Shown here piece by piece: positions 1-6,919 of a DNA stretch of 10,644 nt. Position 1 is the stretch's first letter. Every line of letters starts with the position of its first letter. Source of the stretch: Sphingobacteriales bacterium (GTDB taxonomy: Bacteria; Bacteroidota; Bacteroidia; Chitinophagales; Chitinophagaceae); contig CANJEF010000015.1 of the NCBI GenBank assembly GCA_947472965.1, positions 1 to 10,644 of the forward strand, read 5' to 3'. The translations under genes were made by a program, and so were the position numbers. Below the pieces are notes generated by a model, which saw nothing but the letters and a program-made list of their open reading frames with translations, searched no databases and was not told where the DNA came from.

Positions 1-1131
1 TTCCGTGTTTATTCAGGGCATCTTGATGCAGGTTCTTACGTTCTTAACGTACGGAGTGGCAAGAAAGAGCGTATTAGCCGTATTATGAAAATGTTTGCCA
101 ATAAGCAAAACCCGATCGATTTCATCGAAGCTGGAGATATAGGTGCTGCTGTAGGTTTTAAGGAAATCAAAACGGGAGATACACTATGTGATGAAGATCA
201 TCCGATTGTACTCGAAAATATGTTTATCCCTGAACCGGTAATTTCAGTAGCCGTTGAGCCCAAATCACAGCCAGACGTTGATAAAATGGGAATGGCGATA
301 GCAAAGCTTGTAGAGGAAGATCCAACCCTTCGTGTAAGGACTGACGAGGAAACTGGTCAAACAATCCTGAGTGGAATGGGTGAATTGCATTTGGAGATCA
401 TTGTTGACAGGATGAGAAGGGAATTCAAAGTTGAAGTAAATCAAGGTGCTCCACAGGTTGCATATAAAGAAGCATTTAAAGCAACAATACAACACAGGGA
501 AACACTTAAGAAGCAAACGGGTGGTCGCGGTAAGTTTGCCGATATCGTATTTGATTTTGGACCAGCCGATGAAGAATGGCTGAAAGAAAATCCAGGGAAG
601 TCAATGCAGTTTGTAAATGACATTTTTGGAGGTTCTATTCCACGTGAATTCATACCTGCTATACAGAAAGGATTTGAGCAGTCTATGGGGACAGGTGTTT
701 TAGCAAACTATCCTGTAGAGAGCATGAAGGTGCGTTTATTTGATGGTAGTTTTCACCAGGTCGACTCCGACTCTATGTCTTTTGAGCTTTGTGCCAAGGG
801 AGGCTTCCGTGAAGCAGCCCGCAAGGCAAAGCCTGTGTTGCTTGAGCCTATCATGAAAATGGAGGTTATTACGCCAGAACAATACATGGGTGATGTAACT
901 GGCGACTTAAACAGAAGGAGAGGAATGCTGGAAGGTATGGATAGCAGGGCTGGCGCTCAAGTAATCAAGGCGAAAGTGCCACTGAGTGAGATGTTTGGCT
1001 ATGTTACCCAATTGAGATCCCTTTCATCTGGCAGGGCATCCTCAACAATGGAATTTTCTCATTATAGTCCCGCGCCTAACAATATTGCTGAAGAAGTAAT
1101 AACAAGGGTTAAGGGCAAGGCAAAAGAATAA
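1..1131 (+). CDS. fusA: Elongation factor G, C-terminal part (5' end outside window)
   Basis: EF-G is the cytoplasmic GTPase that drives tRNA-mRNA translocation and, with RRF, ribosome recycling. The reading frame is open from base 1, so the gene starts upstream; the Met at 85 is internal. The 376 codons seen are just over half of a usual EF-G of about 700 residues. They cover the end of domain II, domain III from about fragment residue 77 ([10 protein letters not shown], then [14 protein letters not shown]), domain IV from about 155, and domain V from about 282 ([28 protein letters not shown]). The tip of domain IV keeps the histidine of SFHQVDSDS (bases 754-756), equivalent to E. coli His583, which is needed for fast translocation. 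The G domain is not visible. Position in the str locus favours the housekeeping EF-G over the second paralogue that many Bacteroidota carry, but the fragment alone cannot prove this. Confidence 0.97.
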   Translation, partial: FRVYSGHLDAGSYVLNVRSGKKERISRIMKMFANKQNPIDFIEAGDIGAAVGFKEIKTGDTLCDEDHPIVLENMFIPEPVISVAVEPKSQPDVDKMGMAIAKLVEEDPTLRVRTDEETGQTILSGMGELHLEIIVDRMRREFKVEVNQGAPQVAYKEAFKATIQHRETLKKQTGGRGKFADIVFDFGPADEEWLKENPGKSMQFVNDIFGGSIPREFIPAIQKGFEQSMGTGVLANYPVESMKVRLFDGSFHQVDSDSMSFELCAKGGFREAARKAKPVLLEPIMKMEVITPEQYMGDVTGDLNRRRGMLEGMDSRAGAQVIKAKVPLSEMFGYVTQLRSLSSGRASSTMEFSHYSPAPNNIAEEVITRVKGKAKE

Positions 1132-1148
1132 TTGATTTCTTTATATAT

Positions 1149-1184
1149 ACTGAAGCCCCTATTTATTGGGGCTTCAGTGTTTTT
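1149..1184 (+). terminator. Rho-independent terminator after fusA
   Basis: A perfect 10-bp stem, CTGAAGCCCC (1150-1159) with GGGGCTTCAG (1168-1177), encloses an 8-base loop TATTTATT; an A-T pair at 1149/1178 makes it 11 bp. It is followed by TGTTTTTGG, giving a run of five T at 1180-1184. It begins 18 bases after the fusA stop codon. The run of T on one side only points to termination of plus-strand transcription, ending the str transcript before rpsJ. Confidence 0.88.
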
Positions 1185-1219
1185 GGTCCGAAAATATATT
1201 CAAAAAAAGAGCTATTTGT

Positions 1220-1249
1220 TTTGAAAGTCAAAAAAATAGCATACTTTCG
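1220..1249 (+). promoter_or_regulatory. Bacteroidota-type sigma-A promoter for rpsJ
   Basis: TTTG at 1220-1223 is followed after 18 bases by TACTTTCG at 1242-1249. The established Bacteroidota consensus is TTTG at about -33 and TAnnTTTG at about -7, usually 17 to 23 bases apart. Only the seventh base of the -7 box differs (C for T). Transcription would start near 1253-1257, leaving a leader of roughly 25 bases before rpsJ. The start site is inferred, not observed. The promoter lies just after the fusA terminator, which fits a fresh start for the S10 transcript. Confidence 0.72.
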
Positions 1250-1279
1250 CATCCCCGTTTAAAAATGGAATAAAACATT

Positions 1280-1585
1280 ATGTCGCAGCGTATAAGAATA
1301 AAACTTCAGTCTTACGATCACAATTTGGTTGACAAATCAGCGGAAAAAATTGTGAAAACAGTGCGTAGCACAGGTGCGGTTATTACCGGTCCAATTCCTT
1401 TGCCTACACAAAAGAAAATCTTTACTGTATTGAAATCACCACACGTGAATAAGAAAGCAAGAGAGCAGTTTCAGCTTTCTACTCACAAGCGGTTACTTGA
1501 TATATATACTTCGTCTTCACGTACTGTTGATGCGTTGAGTAAGCTCGACCTTCCTAGTGGTGTTGATGTTGAAATAAAGGCCTGA
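1280..1585 (+). CDS. rpsJ: 30S ribosomal protein uS10 (NusE)
   Basis: uS10 sits in the head of the small subunit. In many bacteria it also acts as NusE, pairing with NusB and binding NusG to link transcription and translation. The 101 residues match the family's usual length of about 102-105. The N-terminal strand [11 protein letters not shown], the long ribosome-inserted loop at about residues 40-66 ([20 protein letters not shown]), and the closing strand SGVDVEIKA are all visible. The start ATG has an A-rich leader and no Shine-Dalgarno. It is the first gene after the promoter at 1220-1249. It is separated from the rest of the S10 cluster by an unusually long 269-base gap. Its stop codon lies inside a small hairpin, GGCCT-GATG-AGGCC (1579-1592). 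Confidence 0.98.
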   Translation: MSQRIRIKLQSYDHNLVDKSAEKIVKTVRSTGAVITGPIPLPTQKKIFTVLKSPHVNKKAREQFQLSTHKRLLDIYTSSSRTVDALSKLDLPSGVDVEIKA

Positions 1586-1854
1586 TGAGGCCAGTTGTTT
1601 GCTTCGGCAAACACACTAGATCTTTTTATTCATCTCCTAATTGATTGTCGTTGGCATGAGAAAAAGGAGCGCTGAACTTAATTTTTTCTCTCATTTGAGA
1701 GCTTAAATATAAACAAGCCCCTCGAGGTTTGTTTACCATCGGTACTTCCAAAAGCAGCAGTTGCAGTTCACGGAAAAGGTCGTTGGCAAACTGGGATTGA
1801 AGCGAGGTCATTCCTCACTGTCCATTTAACCGAAAAGGGTATAAAAACAGAACA
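1586..1854 (+). promoter_or_regulatory. Structured non-coding gap between rpsJ and rplC (candidate r-protein leader or attenuator)
   Basis: These 269 bases hold no recognisable gene. They hold a series of stems visible by eye: TGTTTGC-TTCG-GCAAACA (1596-1613, UUCG tetraloop), with TCTTTTTATT starting 7 bases later at 1621; GAGAAAAA (1658-1665) with TTTTTCTC (1683-1690), which competes with CTCTC-ATTT-GAGAG (1688-1701) for shared bases; a 10-bp stem TAAACAAGCC/GGTTTGTTTA (1710-1735, one G-U) with loop CCTCGA; and a short GAGG/CCTC stem (1804-1816). No convincing Bacteroidota promoter is seen. Position directly before the uL3 and uL4 genes suggests a regulatory leader, possibly an autogenous one. 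That role is inference. Confidence 0.5.
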
Positions 1855-2472
1855 ATGAAAGGTATTATCGGAAAGAAAATCGGAATGACCAGCGTCTTTG
1901 GTCCAGACGGAAAGCAAACACCTTGCACCGTCATTGAAGCTGGTCCTTGTGTTGTAACACAAGTGAAGTCTTCAGAAAACGATGGCTACACTGCCCTCCA
2001 ATTGGCCTTCGGTGAGAAAGTAGAAAGAAGAGCCAATCAGTCAGAAAAAGGTCACTTTGCAAAAGCGGCCGCATCTCCAAAAAGTCATTTAAAGGAATTC
2101 AGAAATTATTCAATCGCCAAGAATCTTGGGGAAACCATTACGTGTGAAATTTTTGCCGAAGGCGAAAAAGTGGACGTTGTGGGTATCTCCAAGGGTAAGG
2201 GTTTCCAGGGTGTTGTAAAGCGCCATGGATTCGCCGGTGTTGGACAACAATCACACGGACAACATGATCGTCAGCGTGCACCAGGATCAATTGGTAACTC
2301 ATCAGATGCATCCAGGGTATTCAAGGGAATGCGCATGGCTGGTCGTATGGGTACCGATCGAGTAAAGGTGAAGGGTTTGCAGGTGATTAAAATATTTCCT
2401 GATAAGAACTATATTCTCGTGACTGGTTCAGTACCCGGACACAATGGTTCAATTGTTTTCATTCAGAACTAA
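1855..2472 (+). CDS. rplC: 50S ribosomal protein uL3
   Basis: uL3 is one of the first proteins to bind 23S rRNA. Its long internal finger reaches the peptidyl-transferase centre. The 205 residues are normal for bacteria. The N-terminus [15 protein letters not shown] is characteristic, as are the core motif [13 protein letters not shown] and the finger region [24 protein letters not shown] from about residue 143. The glutamine that PrmB methylates in E. coli uL3 (within SIGQNQ) is absent: this protein has N148-S149-S150, so that modification is not expected, as in many non-proteobacterial sequences. The start is fixed by the conserved N-terminus, although AAAAGGG at about 1833-1839 is too far upstream to be its ribosome-binding site. 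It is the first gene after the long structured gap, with rplD following after 15 bases. Confidence 0.98.
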   Translation: MKGIIGKKIGMTSVFGPDGKQTPCTVIEAGPCVVTQVKSSENDGYTALQLAFGEKVERRANQSEKGHFAKAAASPKSHLKEFRNYSIAKNLGETITCEIFAEGEKVDVVGISKGKGFQGVVKRHGFAGVGQQSHGQHDRQRAPGSIGNSSDASRVFKGMRMAGRMGTDRVKVKGLQVIKIFPDKNYILVTGSVPGHNGSIVFIQN

Positions 2473-2487
2473 ATCAACGAATTGATC

Positions 2488-3126
2488 ATGAAATTAGATG
2501 TACTATCAATAAAAGGAGAGAAAACGGGCAGGTCGGTTGAATTGCCTGAAGATATATTTGGCACTGAGCCTAACAACCATGTTGTTTACCTCGCAGTAAA
2601 GCAATTTCTTGCTGCACAGCGTCAAGGTACACACAAGGTTAAAACACGCGCAGAGGTGCAGGGTGCGAGCAGAAAGTTAGTCCGTCAAAAGGGAACAGGT
2701 GGTGCTCGTAAGGGTAACCTCCGTAATCCATTGTACAAAGGTGGTGGTACGATCTTTGGTCCAAAGCCACATGCATACGATTTCAAATTGAACCGCAAGG
2801 TGAAGGATTTGGCAAAAATCAGTGCACTAAGCTATAAAGGAAAAGAGAATGCCATTGTTGTTATCGAAGACATGTTGATTGAAGCCCCAAAAACAAAGCT
2901 TTTTGCAGGTATGCTTGATGCATTGAAGGTGAGCGACAAAAAAGCACTTTTTGTGACTGCTGAATATGACGAGAATGTATTTATGAGTGCTAGGAATATT
3001 TCATCAGTGCTGACTTCTGTTCTATCTGATGTAAACACATACGACTTGGTAAATTCAGACATTCTTCTTCTAACAGAATCAGCTGCAAAGATGTTTTCTG
3101 AAGAAGAGCAAGAAGTTGAAGCCTAG
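2488..3126 (+). CDS. rplD: 50S ribosomal protein uL4
   Basis: uL4 lines the constriction of the peptide exit tunnel. In E. coli it also represses its own operon, by translation and transcription control through the S10 leader. I start it at the ATG at 2488 (MKLDVLSIKG), giving 212 residues. A longer frame from a TTG at 2482 would add only two residues and is unlikely. The extended tunnel loop is at about residues 45-95, with RQKGTGGARKG and GGGTIFGPKP. Lys68 in RQKGTG corresponds to E. coli Lys63, a known macrolide-resistance site, and is wild type here. The C-terminal half has VIEDMLIEAPKTK and AEYDENVFMSARN. The last residues (EEEQEVEA) form a short acidic tail. No E. coli-like S10 leader fits before rpsJ, so any uL4 autoregulation would need another target. 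Confidence 0.98.
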   Translation: MKLDVLSIKGEKTGRSVELPEDIFGTEPNNHVVYLAVKQFLAAQRQGTHKVKTRAEVQGASRKLVRQKGTGGARKGNLRNPLYKGGGTIFGPKPHAYDFKLNRKVKDLAKISALSYKGKENAIVVIEDMLIEAPKTKLFAGMLDALKVSDKKALFVTAEYDENVFMSARNISSVLTSVLSDVNTYDLVNSDILLLTESAAKMFSEEEQEVEA

Positions 3127-3157
3127 TATAGAAATTATAACATTATAAATAAGAGAT

Positions 3158-3457
3158 ATGAAACTTGCTGATGTACTGCTTAAACCAATTTTATCTGAAA
3201 AGGCTAATTTCCTTTCTGAGAAGAGCGGTGTTTATTCTTTCAAAGTTGCACGTGCTGCAAATAAAGTGGAGATAAAAAAAGCGGTTGAAGATTTTTATGG
3301 TGTAACGGTACAAGACGTTCGCACCTGTGTTTCCCCTGCGAAAAGTAAAAGTCGCATGACAAAAGCCGGTGTGATAAGCGGAAGGAAGTCTGGCTACAAG
3401 AAAGCATTCGTTGTGGTCGGTAAAGGTGAATCAATTGATCTTTATTCAACCATCTAA
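3158..3457 (+). CDS. rplW: 50S ribosomal protein uL23
   Basis: uL23 lies at the mouth of the exit tunnel and is the docking site for trigger factor and SRP. The protein has 99 residues, close to the 95-100 usual in bacteria. It opens with LLKPILSEKANFLSEK; Glu14 in SEK corresponds to E. coli Glu18, the trigger-factor contact. The middle, YSFKVARAANKVEIKKAVEDFYGV, and the basic segment ending GRKSGYKKAFV are typical. The sequence just upstream (AATAAGAGAT) is A-rich and has no clear Shine-Dalgarno. It lies 31 bases after rplD and 35 before rplB. Confidence 0.97.
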   Translation: MKLADVLLKPILSEKANFLSEKSGVYSFKVARAANKVEIKKAVEDFYGVTVQDVRTCVSPAKSKSRMTKAGVISGRKSGYKKAFVVVGKGESIDLYSTI

Positions 3458-3467
3458 AAACTTGAAA

Positions 3468-3478
3468 AGCCTTCGGGT
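3468..3478 (+). repeat. Intercistronic 11-base motif AGCCTTCGGGT, copy 1
   Basis: AGCCTTCGGGT lies between rplW and rplB, 14 bases before the rplB start. It can form a very short GCC-UUCG-GGU hairpin with a UUCG tetraloop. The same 11 bases occur at 6562-6572 before rpsQ. A three-pair stem is weak, so any role is uncertain. Confidence 0.45.
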
Positions 3479-3492
3479 AAAAAAATAAAAAA

Positions 3493-4332
3493 ATGGCACT
3501 AAAAAAGTACAAACCAATTACCGCAGGAACCAGGTGGAGAATAGGCAACGCCTATGCGGAGATCACTACATCAACACCTGAGAAGTCCCTTTTGGAGAAG
3601 GTTAAATCTACCGGCGGTAGAAACTCACAAGGTCGCCGCGCGATGCGTTACATCGGTGGTGGACACAAGAAGATGTACCGTGTGATTGATTTCAAACGTA
3701 ACAAATATGATATTCCTGCAAAAGTTGCATCCATAGAATACGATCCGAATAGAACAGCGTTTATTGCTCTTTTGCATTATGCAGATGGTGAAAAGCGTTA
3801 CATATTGGCTCCACAAGGGCTTGAAGTTGGAATGACCGTGGAAAGTGGATTGACTGTTGCTCCAGAGATTGGAAATGCATTGATATTGAAGAACATGCCA
3901 TTGGGTACCAATGTACATAACATCGAATTGCAGCCTGGACAAGGTGGAAAATTCGCTCGCAGTGCAGGTTCTTCAGCTCAACTTACCAACAAGGAAGAGA
4001 AGTATGCTGTTTTGAAAATGCCTTCTGGTGAATTGAGAAAAGTTCTAATCAACTGCGGTGCTACTGTTGGAGTTCTTGCAAATTCAGATCATAGTTTGCA
4101 GAGCATGGGTAAGGCAGGTAGGAATCGTTGGAGGGGTATTCGCCCGCGCACACGTGGTGTAGCGATGAATCCTGTTGATCACCCGATGGGTGGTGGTGAA
4201 GGTCGCTCTTCAGGTGGACATCCTAGAAGCCGCAATGGTAAGTATGCAAAAGGAGAGAAGACAAGAACTTTGGGCAAGGGCAGTGATAAGCTGATTATTC
4301 AGCGGAAGAATGGTTCAAAGCTTGCTAAATAA
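3493..4332 (+). CDS. rplB: 50S ribosomal protein uL2
   Basis: uL2 is a core 23S rRNA-binding protein required for subunit joining and for assembly of the peptidyl-transferase centre. The 279 residues fit the 270-280 range. The N-terminal part shows [19 protein letters not shown], the OB-fold follows ([27 protein letters not shown]), then the SH3-like barrel with [16 protein letters not shown]. The C-terminal globule has [22 protein letters not shown] and DHPMGGGEG. His230 (counting Met) in the DHP motif equals the essential E. coli His229. The start is preceded by a pure A/T run (AAAAAAATAAAAAA) without Shine-Dalgarno, a typical Bacteroidota leader. Confidence 0.98.
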   Translation: MALKKYKPITAGTRWRIGNAYAEITTSTPEKSLLEKVKSTGGRNSQGRRAMRYIGGGHKKMYRVIDFKRNKYDIPAKVASIEYDPNRTAFIALLHYADGEKRYILAPQGLEVGMTVESGLTVAPEIGNALILKNMPLGTNVHNIELQPGQGGKFARSAGSSAQLTNKEEKYAVLKMPSGELRKVLINCGATVGVLANSDHSLQSMGKAGRNRWRGIRPRTRGVAMNPVDHPMGGGEGRSSGGHPRSRNGKYAKGEKTRTLGKGSDKLIIQRKNGSKLAK

Positions 4333-4367
4333 GAATTAGAAAGAACACATAACAAGAAAAAAATATT

Positions 4368-4637
4368 ATGGCTCGTTCAATTAAAAAAGGACCGTATATC
4401 GCGGTAAAACTAGGAAAGAAAGTGGAAGCGATGAATGACGGCAAGTCGAAGAAAACCGTCATGAAAACCTGGAGTCGTCGTAGCACGATTTCTCCGGATT
4501 TCGTAGGGCATACCTTTGCTGTTCATAACGGAAACAAATTTATCCCAGTGTATGTAACTGAATTTATGGTGGGTCACAAGCTTGGTGAGTTTGCCCCAAC
4601 AAGAAACTTCAGAGGTCACTCAAGTAAAAAAGTATAA
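4368..4637 (+). CDS. rpsS: 30S ribosomal protein uS19
   Basis: uS19 binds 16S rRNA in the 30S head with uS13 and contributes to bridges with the large subunit. At 89 residues it is within the family's usual 87-95. Diagnostic segments are [11 protein letters not shown] at the N-terminus, [22 protein letters not shown] in the middle, and [20 protein letters not shown] with FRGH near the C-terminus. It follows rplB by 35 bases and precedes rplV by 45, the usual order rplB-rpsS-rplV-rpsC. The leader before the ATG is A-rich (ACAAGAAAAAAATATT) with no Shine-Dalgarno. Confidence 0.98.
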   Translation: MARSIKKGPYIAVKLGKKVEAMNDGKSKKTVMKTWSRRSTISPDFVGHTFAVHNGNKFIPVYVTEFMVGHKLGEFAPTRNFRGHSSKKV

Positions 4638-4682
4638 CAATTGATTATCGTTTCTTTTGAACGGTAACAAAAAAACAAGAAT

Positions 4683-5021
4683 ATGGAAGCAGTAGCAAAA
4701 TTGAAAAATTATCCAACGTCTCCCCGTAAGATGCGTTTGCTTGCAGACCTCATCCGTGGATTGAAAGTTGAAAATGCCGTGGCGATTCTCGAACATCATC
4801 CTCAGCATAGTGCCATTCCTTTGAGAAAATTGGTAATGTCTGCCGTAAGCAACTGGAAGCAAAAAAATGATGCTGGCGATGTTGAAGCGTTGATGGTAAA
4901 AACAATTTTTGTTGATGGTGCAAGAAGTATCAAGCGTATGTTGCCGGCTCCACAAGGTCGTGCCTACAGGATGAGAAAGCGTAGCAACCATGTAACTGTA
5001 ATCGTTGATACAAACAATTAA
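4683..5021 (+). CDS. rplV: 50S ribosomal protein uL22
   Basis: uL22 contacts all six domains of 23S rRNA. Its long beta-hairpin forms the tunnel constriction together with uL4. The 112 residues match E. coli (110). The globular part shows SPRKMRLLADLIRGLKVENA and KLVMSAVSNWKQ. The tunnel hairpin is at about residues 80-100 (RSIKRMLPAPQGRAYRMRKR), with no insertion or deletion of the kind linked to macrolide resistance that I can see by eye. The C-terminal strand SNHVTVIVD ends the protein. The start ATG is fixed by the N-terminal conservation. rpsC follows after 24 bases. Confidence 0.97.
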   Translation: MEAVAKLKNYPTSPRKMRLLADLIRGLKVENAVAILEHHPQHSAIPLRKLVMSAVSNWKQKNDAGDVEALMVKTIFVDGARSIKRMLPAPQGRAYRMRKRSNHVTVIVDTNN

Positions 5022-5045
5022 AGAAAATATTCAAATACATTCATA

Positions 5046-5840
5046 ATGGGTCAAAAAACGAATCCAATTGGTAACAGGTTAGGCATCATCCGCGGATGGG
5101 AGAGTAACTGGTATGGAAACAAAAAAGATTATGCTCACAAGCTAATCGAGGATACAAAGATCCGCAGTTATCTTAACGCACGTATTAACAAAGGTGGAAT
5201 CTCCAAAATTGTTATCGAGCGTACACTTAACAAGTTGATTGTTACTGTACATACTTCCAAGCCTGGTATCATCATTGGTAAAGGTGGTGGTGAGGTAGAC
5301 AGAATTAAAGAGGAATTGAAGAAGCTTACCGGTAAGGAAGACGTTCAAATCAATATTCTTGAAATTCGTCGCCCTGAACTTGATGCTATGATTGTTGCTG
5401 AAACGATCGCCAAGCAGATTGAAAACAGGATTAACTTCAAGCGTGCAATCAAAATGGCTATTGCTTCAACTATGCGTTTAGGCGCTGAGGGAATCAAGGT
5501 GAAAGCCGGTGGTCGTTTGGGCGGAGCAGAAATTGCACGTTCAGAGGAGATCAAGCAGGGTCGTGTTCCTTTGCATACTTTCAGAATGGATATTGATTAT
5601 GCATCAATCTTTGCACAAACGGTTTATGGTAAAATTGGTCTTAAAGTTTGGATATGTAAAGGAGAGGTTTTGGCTAAGCGTGATTTGAATCCAAATATCA
5701 TTAGCGGTGTAAAAGCTGACGGTCCAGGCGGTGAAAGAAGAGAACCGCGTAGGGATGACAGAAGAGGTGGTGATGATAGACGTGGTGGTGGTGATAGAAG
5801 AGGTGGCGGAGCAGGTGCAGGAAGAGATCGCAGGGGATAA
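5046..5840 (+). CDS. rpsC: 30S ribosomal protein uS3 with Arg/Gly/Asp-rich C-terminal tail
   Basis: uS3 forms part of the mRNA entry channel and its helicase site. The N-terminus [14 protein letters not shown] is diagnostic. The type-2 KH domain covers about residues 40-110, with the loop GKGGGE at 78-83. The basic pair Lys132-Arg133 and Lys136 (FKRAIK) correspond to E. coli Arg131, Arg132 and Lys135, which act in mRNA unwinding. The C-terminal domain runs from [18 protein letters not shown] to [12 protein letters not shown]. The family core ends near residue 215. The protein then adds a low-complexity tail to residue 264, made mostly of R, G and D with four DRRG units. E. coli uS3 has 233 residues, so this one is about 30 longer. 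The tail stays in frame to the stop, so it is not a frameshift artefact. Confidence 0.97.
   Translation: MGQKTNPIGNRLGIIRGWESNWYGNKKDYAHKLIEDTKIRSYLNARINKGGISKIVIERTLNKLIVTVHTSKPGIIIGKGGGEVDRIKEELKKLTGKEDVQINILEIRRPELDAMIVAETIAKQIENRINFKRAIKMAIASTMRLGAEGIKVKAGGRLGGAEIARSEEIKQGRVPLHTFRMDIDYASIFAQTVYGKIGLKVWICKGEVLAKRDLNPNIISGVKADGPGGERREPRRDDRRGGDDRRGGGDRRGGGAGAGRDRRG
5724..5837 (+). repeat. Low-complexity DRRG-type repeat encoding the uS3 tail
   Basis: The 3' end of rpsC (codons 227-264) encodes a tail made largely of Arg, Gly and Asp, including four DRRG units separated by one to several Gly, Ala or Asp residues. At the DNA level, purine-rich AGAAGAGGTGGTGATGA-like units recur with different synonymous codons (AGA, CGT and CGC for Arg). 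That argues for selection on the protein sequence and against very recent slippage. The tail is likely disordered and positively charged. Confidence 0.8.
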
Positions 5841-5877
5841 TTAATTTAAACTAAGTATTAAAAATAAATACTTCAAC

Positions 5878-6297
5878 ATGTTACAACCAAAAAGAACGAA
5901 ACACAGGAAAGCACAAAAGGGACGGATCAGGGAAGTGGCCAAGCGTGGGGCAACCCTTTCATTCGGTTCTTTCGGACTAAAAGCTTTGGAGCCAGTGTGG
6001 ATGACTAACAGGCAAATCGAGGCAGCTCGTCAGGCCATGACACGTGCAATGAAAAGAGAAGGAAATGTTTGGATAAGAATTTTCCCTGATAAACCAATCA
6101 CTCGTAAACCGGCTGAGGTAAGGATGGGTAAGGGTAAAGGAAATCCAGAGTTTTGGGCAGCTGTAGTTGAACCAGGAAGAATCCTTTTCGAATTGGAAGG
6201 TGTTACTATGGCCGTTGCACAAGAAGCAATGTTACTCGCTGCAGCAAAGCTTCCAATCAAGACTAAATTTATTGTACGCAGGGATTATTCTGCATAA
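5878..6297 (+). CDS. rplP: 50S ribosomal protein uL16
   Basis: uL16 is a late-assembling protein next to the A-site tRNA and the central protuberance. It has 139 residues, close to E. coli's 136. It begins [17 protein letters not shown] and contains [24 protein letters not shown]. The loop [13 protein letters not shown] holds Arg82, equivalent to the arginine that E. coli YcfD (RoxA) hydroxylates. The end, [15 protein letters not shown], is typical. Whether this organism hydroxylates the arginine cannot be told from this window. It follows rpsC by 37 bases, with an AT-rich leader and no Shine-Dalgarno, and is followed by rpmC after 20 bases. Confidence 0.98.
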   Translation: MLQPKRTKHRKAQKGRIREVAKRGATLSFGSFGLKALEPVWMTNRQIEAARQAMTRAMKREGNVWIRIFPDKPITRKPAEVRMGKGKGNPEFWAAVVEPGRILFELEGVTMAVAQEAMLLAAAKLPIKTKFIVRRDYSA

Positions 6298-6317
6298 TTA
6301 GAGTTAAACAATCAGAT

Positions 6318-6524
6318 ATGTCAAAGAAAATTGATTTCTTAAAAAGCCTTTCCTCACTCAGCGAAGCTGATATCAAGAACAAGATCGTTGAAGACGAACT
6401 CCGTTTGAAAAAGCTGCAATTTGCACATGGAATCACTCCATTGGAGAATCCCATGACCATCAGAGAGTTGAGAAAAGACATTGCCAGGTTAAAAACAGAA
6501 TCCAAAAAAAGGGTATCCGCTTAA
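6318..6524 (+). CDS. rpmC: 50S ribosomal protein uL29
   Basis: uL29 is a small helical hairpin protein near the tunnel exit, beside uL23. The 68 residues fit the bacterial range of about 60-70. The first helix is SLSEADIKNKIVEDELRLKKLQFAH. A short turn with the proline-containing segment ITPLENPMT leads into the second helix IRELRKDIARLKTESKKR. The segment NPMTIRELRKDIARLKT aligns well with the family's usual NPAxIRxLRRxIARIKT. It sits between rplP and rpsQ, as in most bacteria. The stop at 6522-6524 is followed by a 68-base gap with a UUCG hairpin. Confidence 0.96.
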   Translation: MSKKIDFLKSLSSLSEADIKNKIVEDELRLKKLQFAHGITPLENPMTIRELRKDIARLKTESKKRVSA

Positions 6525-6560
6525 TTGCTGAAACCAATTGAAGCATCTATATTAAACATT

Positions 6561-6574
6561 CAGCCTTCGGGTTG
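6561..6574 (+). promoter_or_regulatory. UUCG-tetraloop hairpin before rpsQ (copy 2 of AGCCTTCGGGT)
   Basis: CAGCC-TTCG-GGTTG gives a 5-bp stem (one G-U) with a UUCG tetraloop, 18 bases before the rpsQ ATG. It contains the same 11 bases as the rplW-rplB gap (3468-3478). It has no run of T after it, so it is not an intrinsic terminator. It may be an mRNA processing or stability element; that is inference. Confidence 0.45.
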
Positions 6575-6592
6575 ACAGAAAAAAGAAAAGAA

Positions 6593-6850
6593 ATGGTTGA
6601 AAGACAAATTCGAAAGACCAAAACCGGAATCGTTAGCAGCGATAAGATGGATAAAACCGTAACTGTAGCTGTTGAAAGAAAGGTAAAGCATCCTATTTAC
6701 GGAAAGTTCGTAAAGAAGACAACAAAGTTCCATGCCCATGATGAAAAAAATGAGGCAAAGCCAGGTGATGTTGTAAAGATCATGGAAACTAGACCACTAA
6801 GCAAAACAAAGCGTTGGAGATTGGTAGAAATTATTGAAAAAGCCAAGTAA
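6593..6850 (+). CDS. rpsQ: 30S ribosomal protein uS17
   Basis: uS17 is a primary-binding OB-fold protein of the 30S body. I place the start at the ATG at 6593 ([12 protein letters not shown]), giving 85 residues, the family's usual length of 80-90. A longer frame from TTG at 6572 would add seven lysine- and glutamate-rich residues, and that codon lies inside the 6561-6574 hairpin, so it is unlikely. Motifs are [35 protein letters not shown], then [13 protein letters not shown] and [16 protein letters not shown], which together are diagnostic. The gap to rplN is 69 bases. Confidence 0.97.
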   Translation: MVERQIRKTKTGIVSSDKMDKTVTVAVERKVKHPIYGKFVKKTTKFHAHDEKNEAKPGDVVKIMETRPLSKTKRWRLVEIIEKAK

Positions 6851-6892
6851 GGCAATAATAGTTTTTAGAGATTCTACGTTCGATTAACCAGA

Positions 6893-6903
6893 CGGCCCAG
6901 CCG
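6893..6903 (+). promoter_or_regulatory. Small GC hairpin before rplN
   Basis: CGGC-CCA-GCCG forms a 4-bp stem in an otherwise AT-rich 69-base gap between rpsQ and rplN, 16 bases before the start. A run of seven A follows shortly after it. No promoter or terminator can be argued from this. I list it as the only structure seen in the gap. Confidence 0.3.
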
Positions 6904-6919
6904 CCAAAAAAATAAAACA

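Noticed and set aside
1265..1273. Two-codon upstream frame ATG-GAA-TAA just before rpsJ
   Set aside because: Nine bases with A-rich surroundings and no ribosome-binding signal; most likely chance, though it would lie within the predicted rpsJ leader.
1615..1630. Intrinsic terminator after rpsJ formed by the UUCG hairpin at 1596-1613
   Set aside because: The T-rich stretch begins 7 bases or more after the stem and is interrupted, so it is not called as a terminator; possible weak attenuation is kept as part of the gap finding.
1626..1811. Minus-strand open frame of 61 codons across the rpsJ-rplC gap
   Set aside because: The translated protein resembles no family I recognise, it lies opposite the operon, and it covers sequence better explained by the stems listed. 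An open frame this short can arise by chance.
1682..1858. Plus-strand open stretch of about 58 codons ending at a TGA that overlaps the rplC start
   Set aside because: It has no ATG and no plausible start codon after the preceding stop, and the peptide is not recognised. Treated as untranslated leader.
2482..2487. TTG start two codons upstream of the rplD ATG
   Set aside because: Adds only two residues before the conserved MKLDVL start; no support for TTG over ATG.
6572..6592. TTG start seven codons upstream of rpsQ
   Set aside because: The added residues are not part of uS17, and the TTG lies in the stem of a hairpin. The ATG at 6593 gives the normal family length.
6851..6919. Possible separate promoter for the spc genes before rplN
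   Set aside because: No TTTG followed at 17 to 23 bases by a TAnnTTTG-like box is present in the gap.
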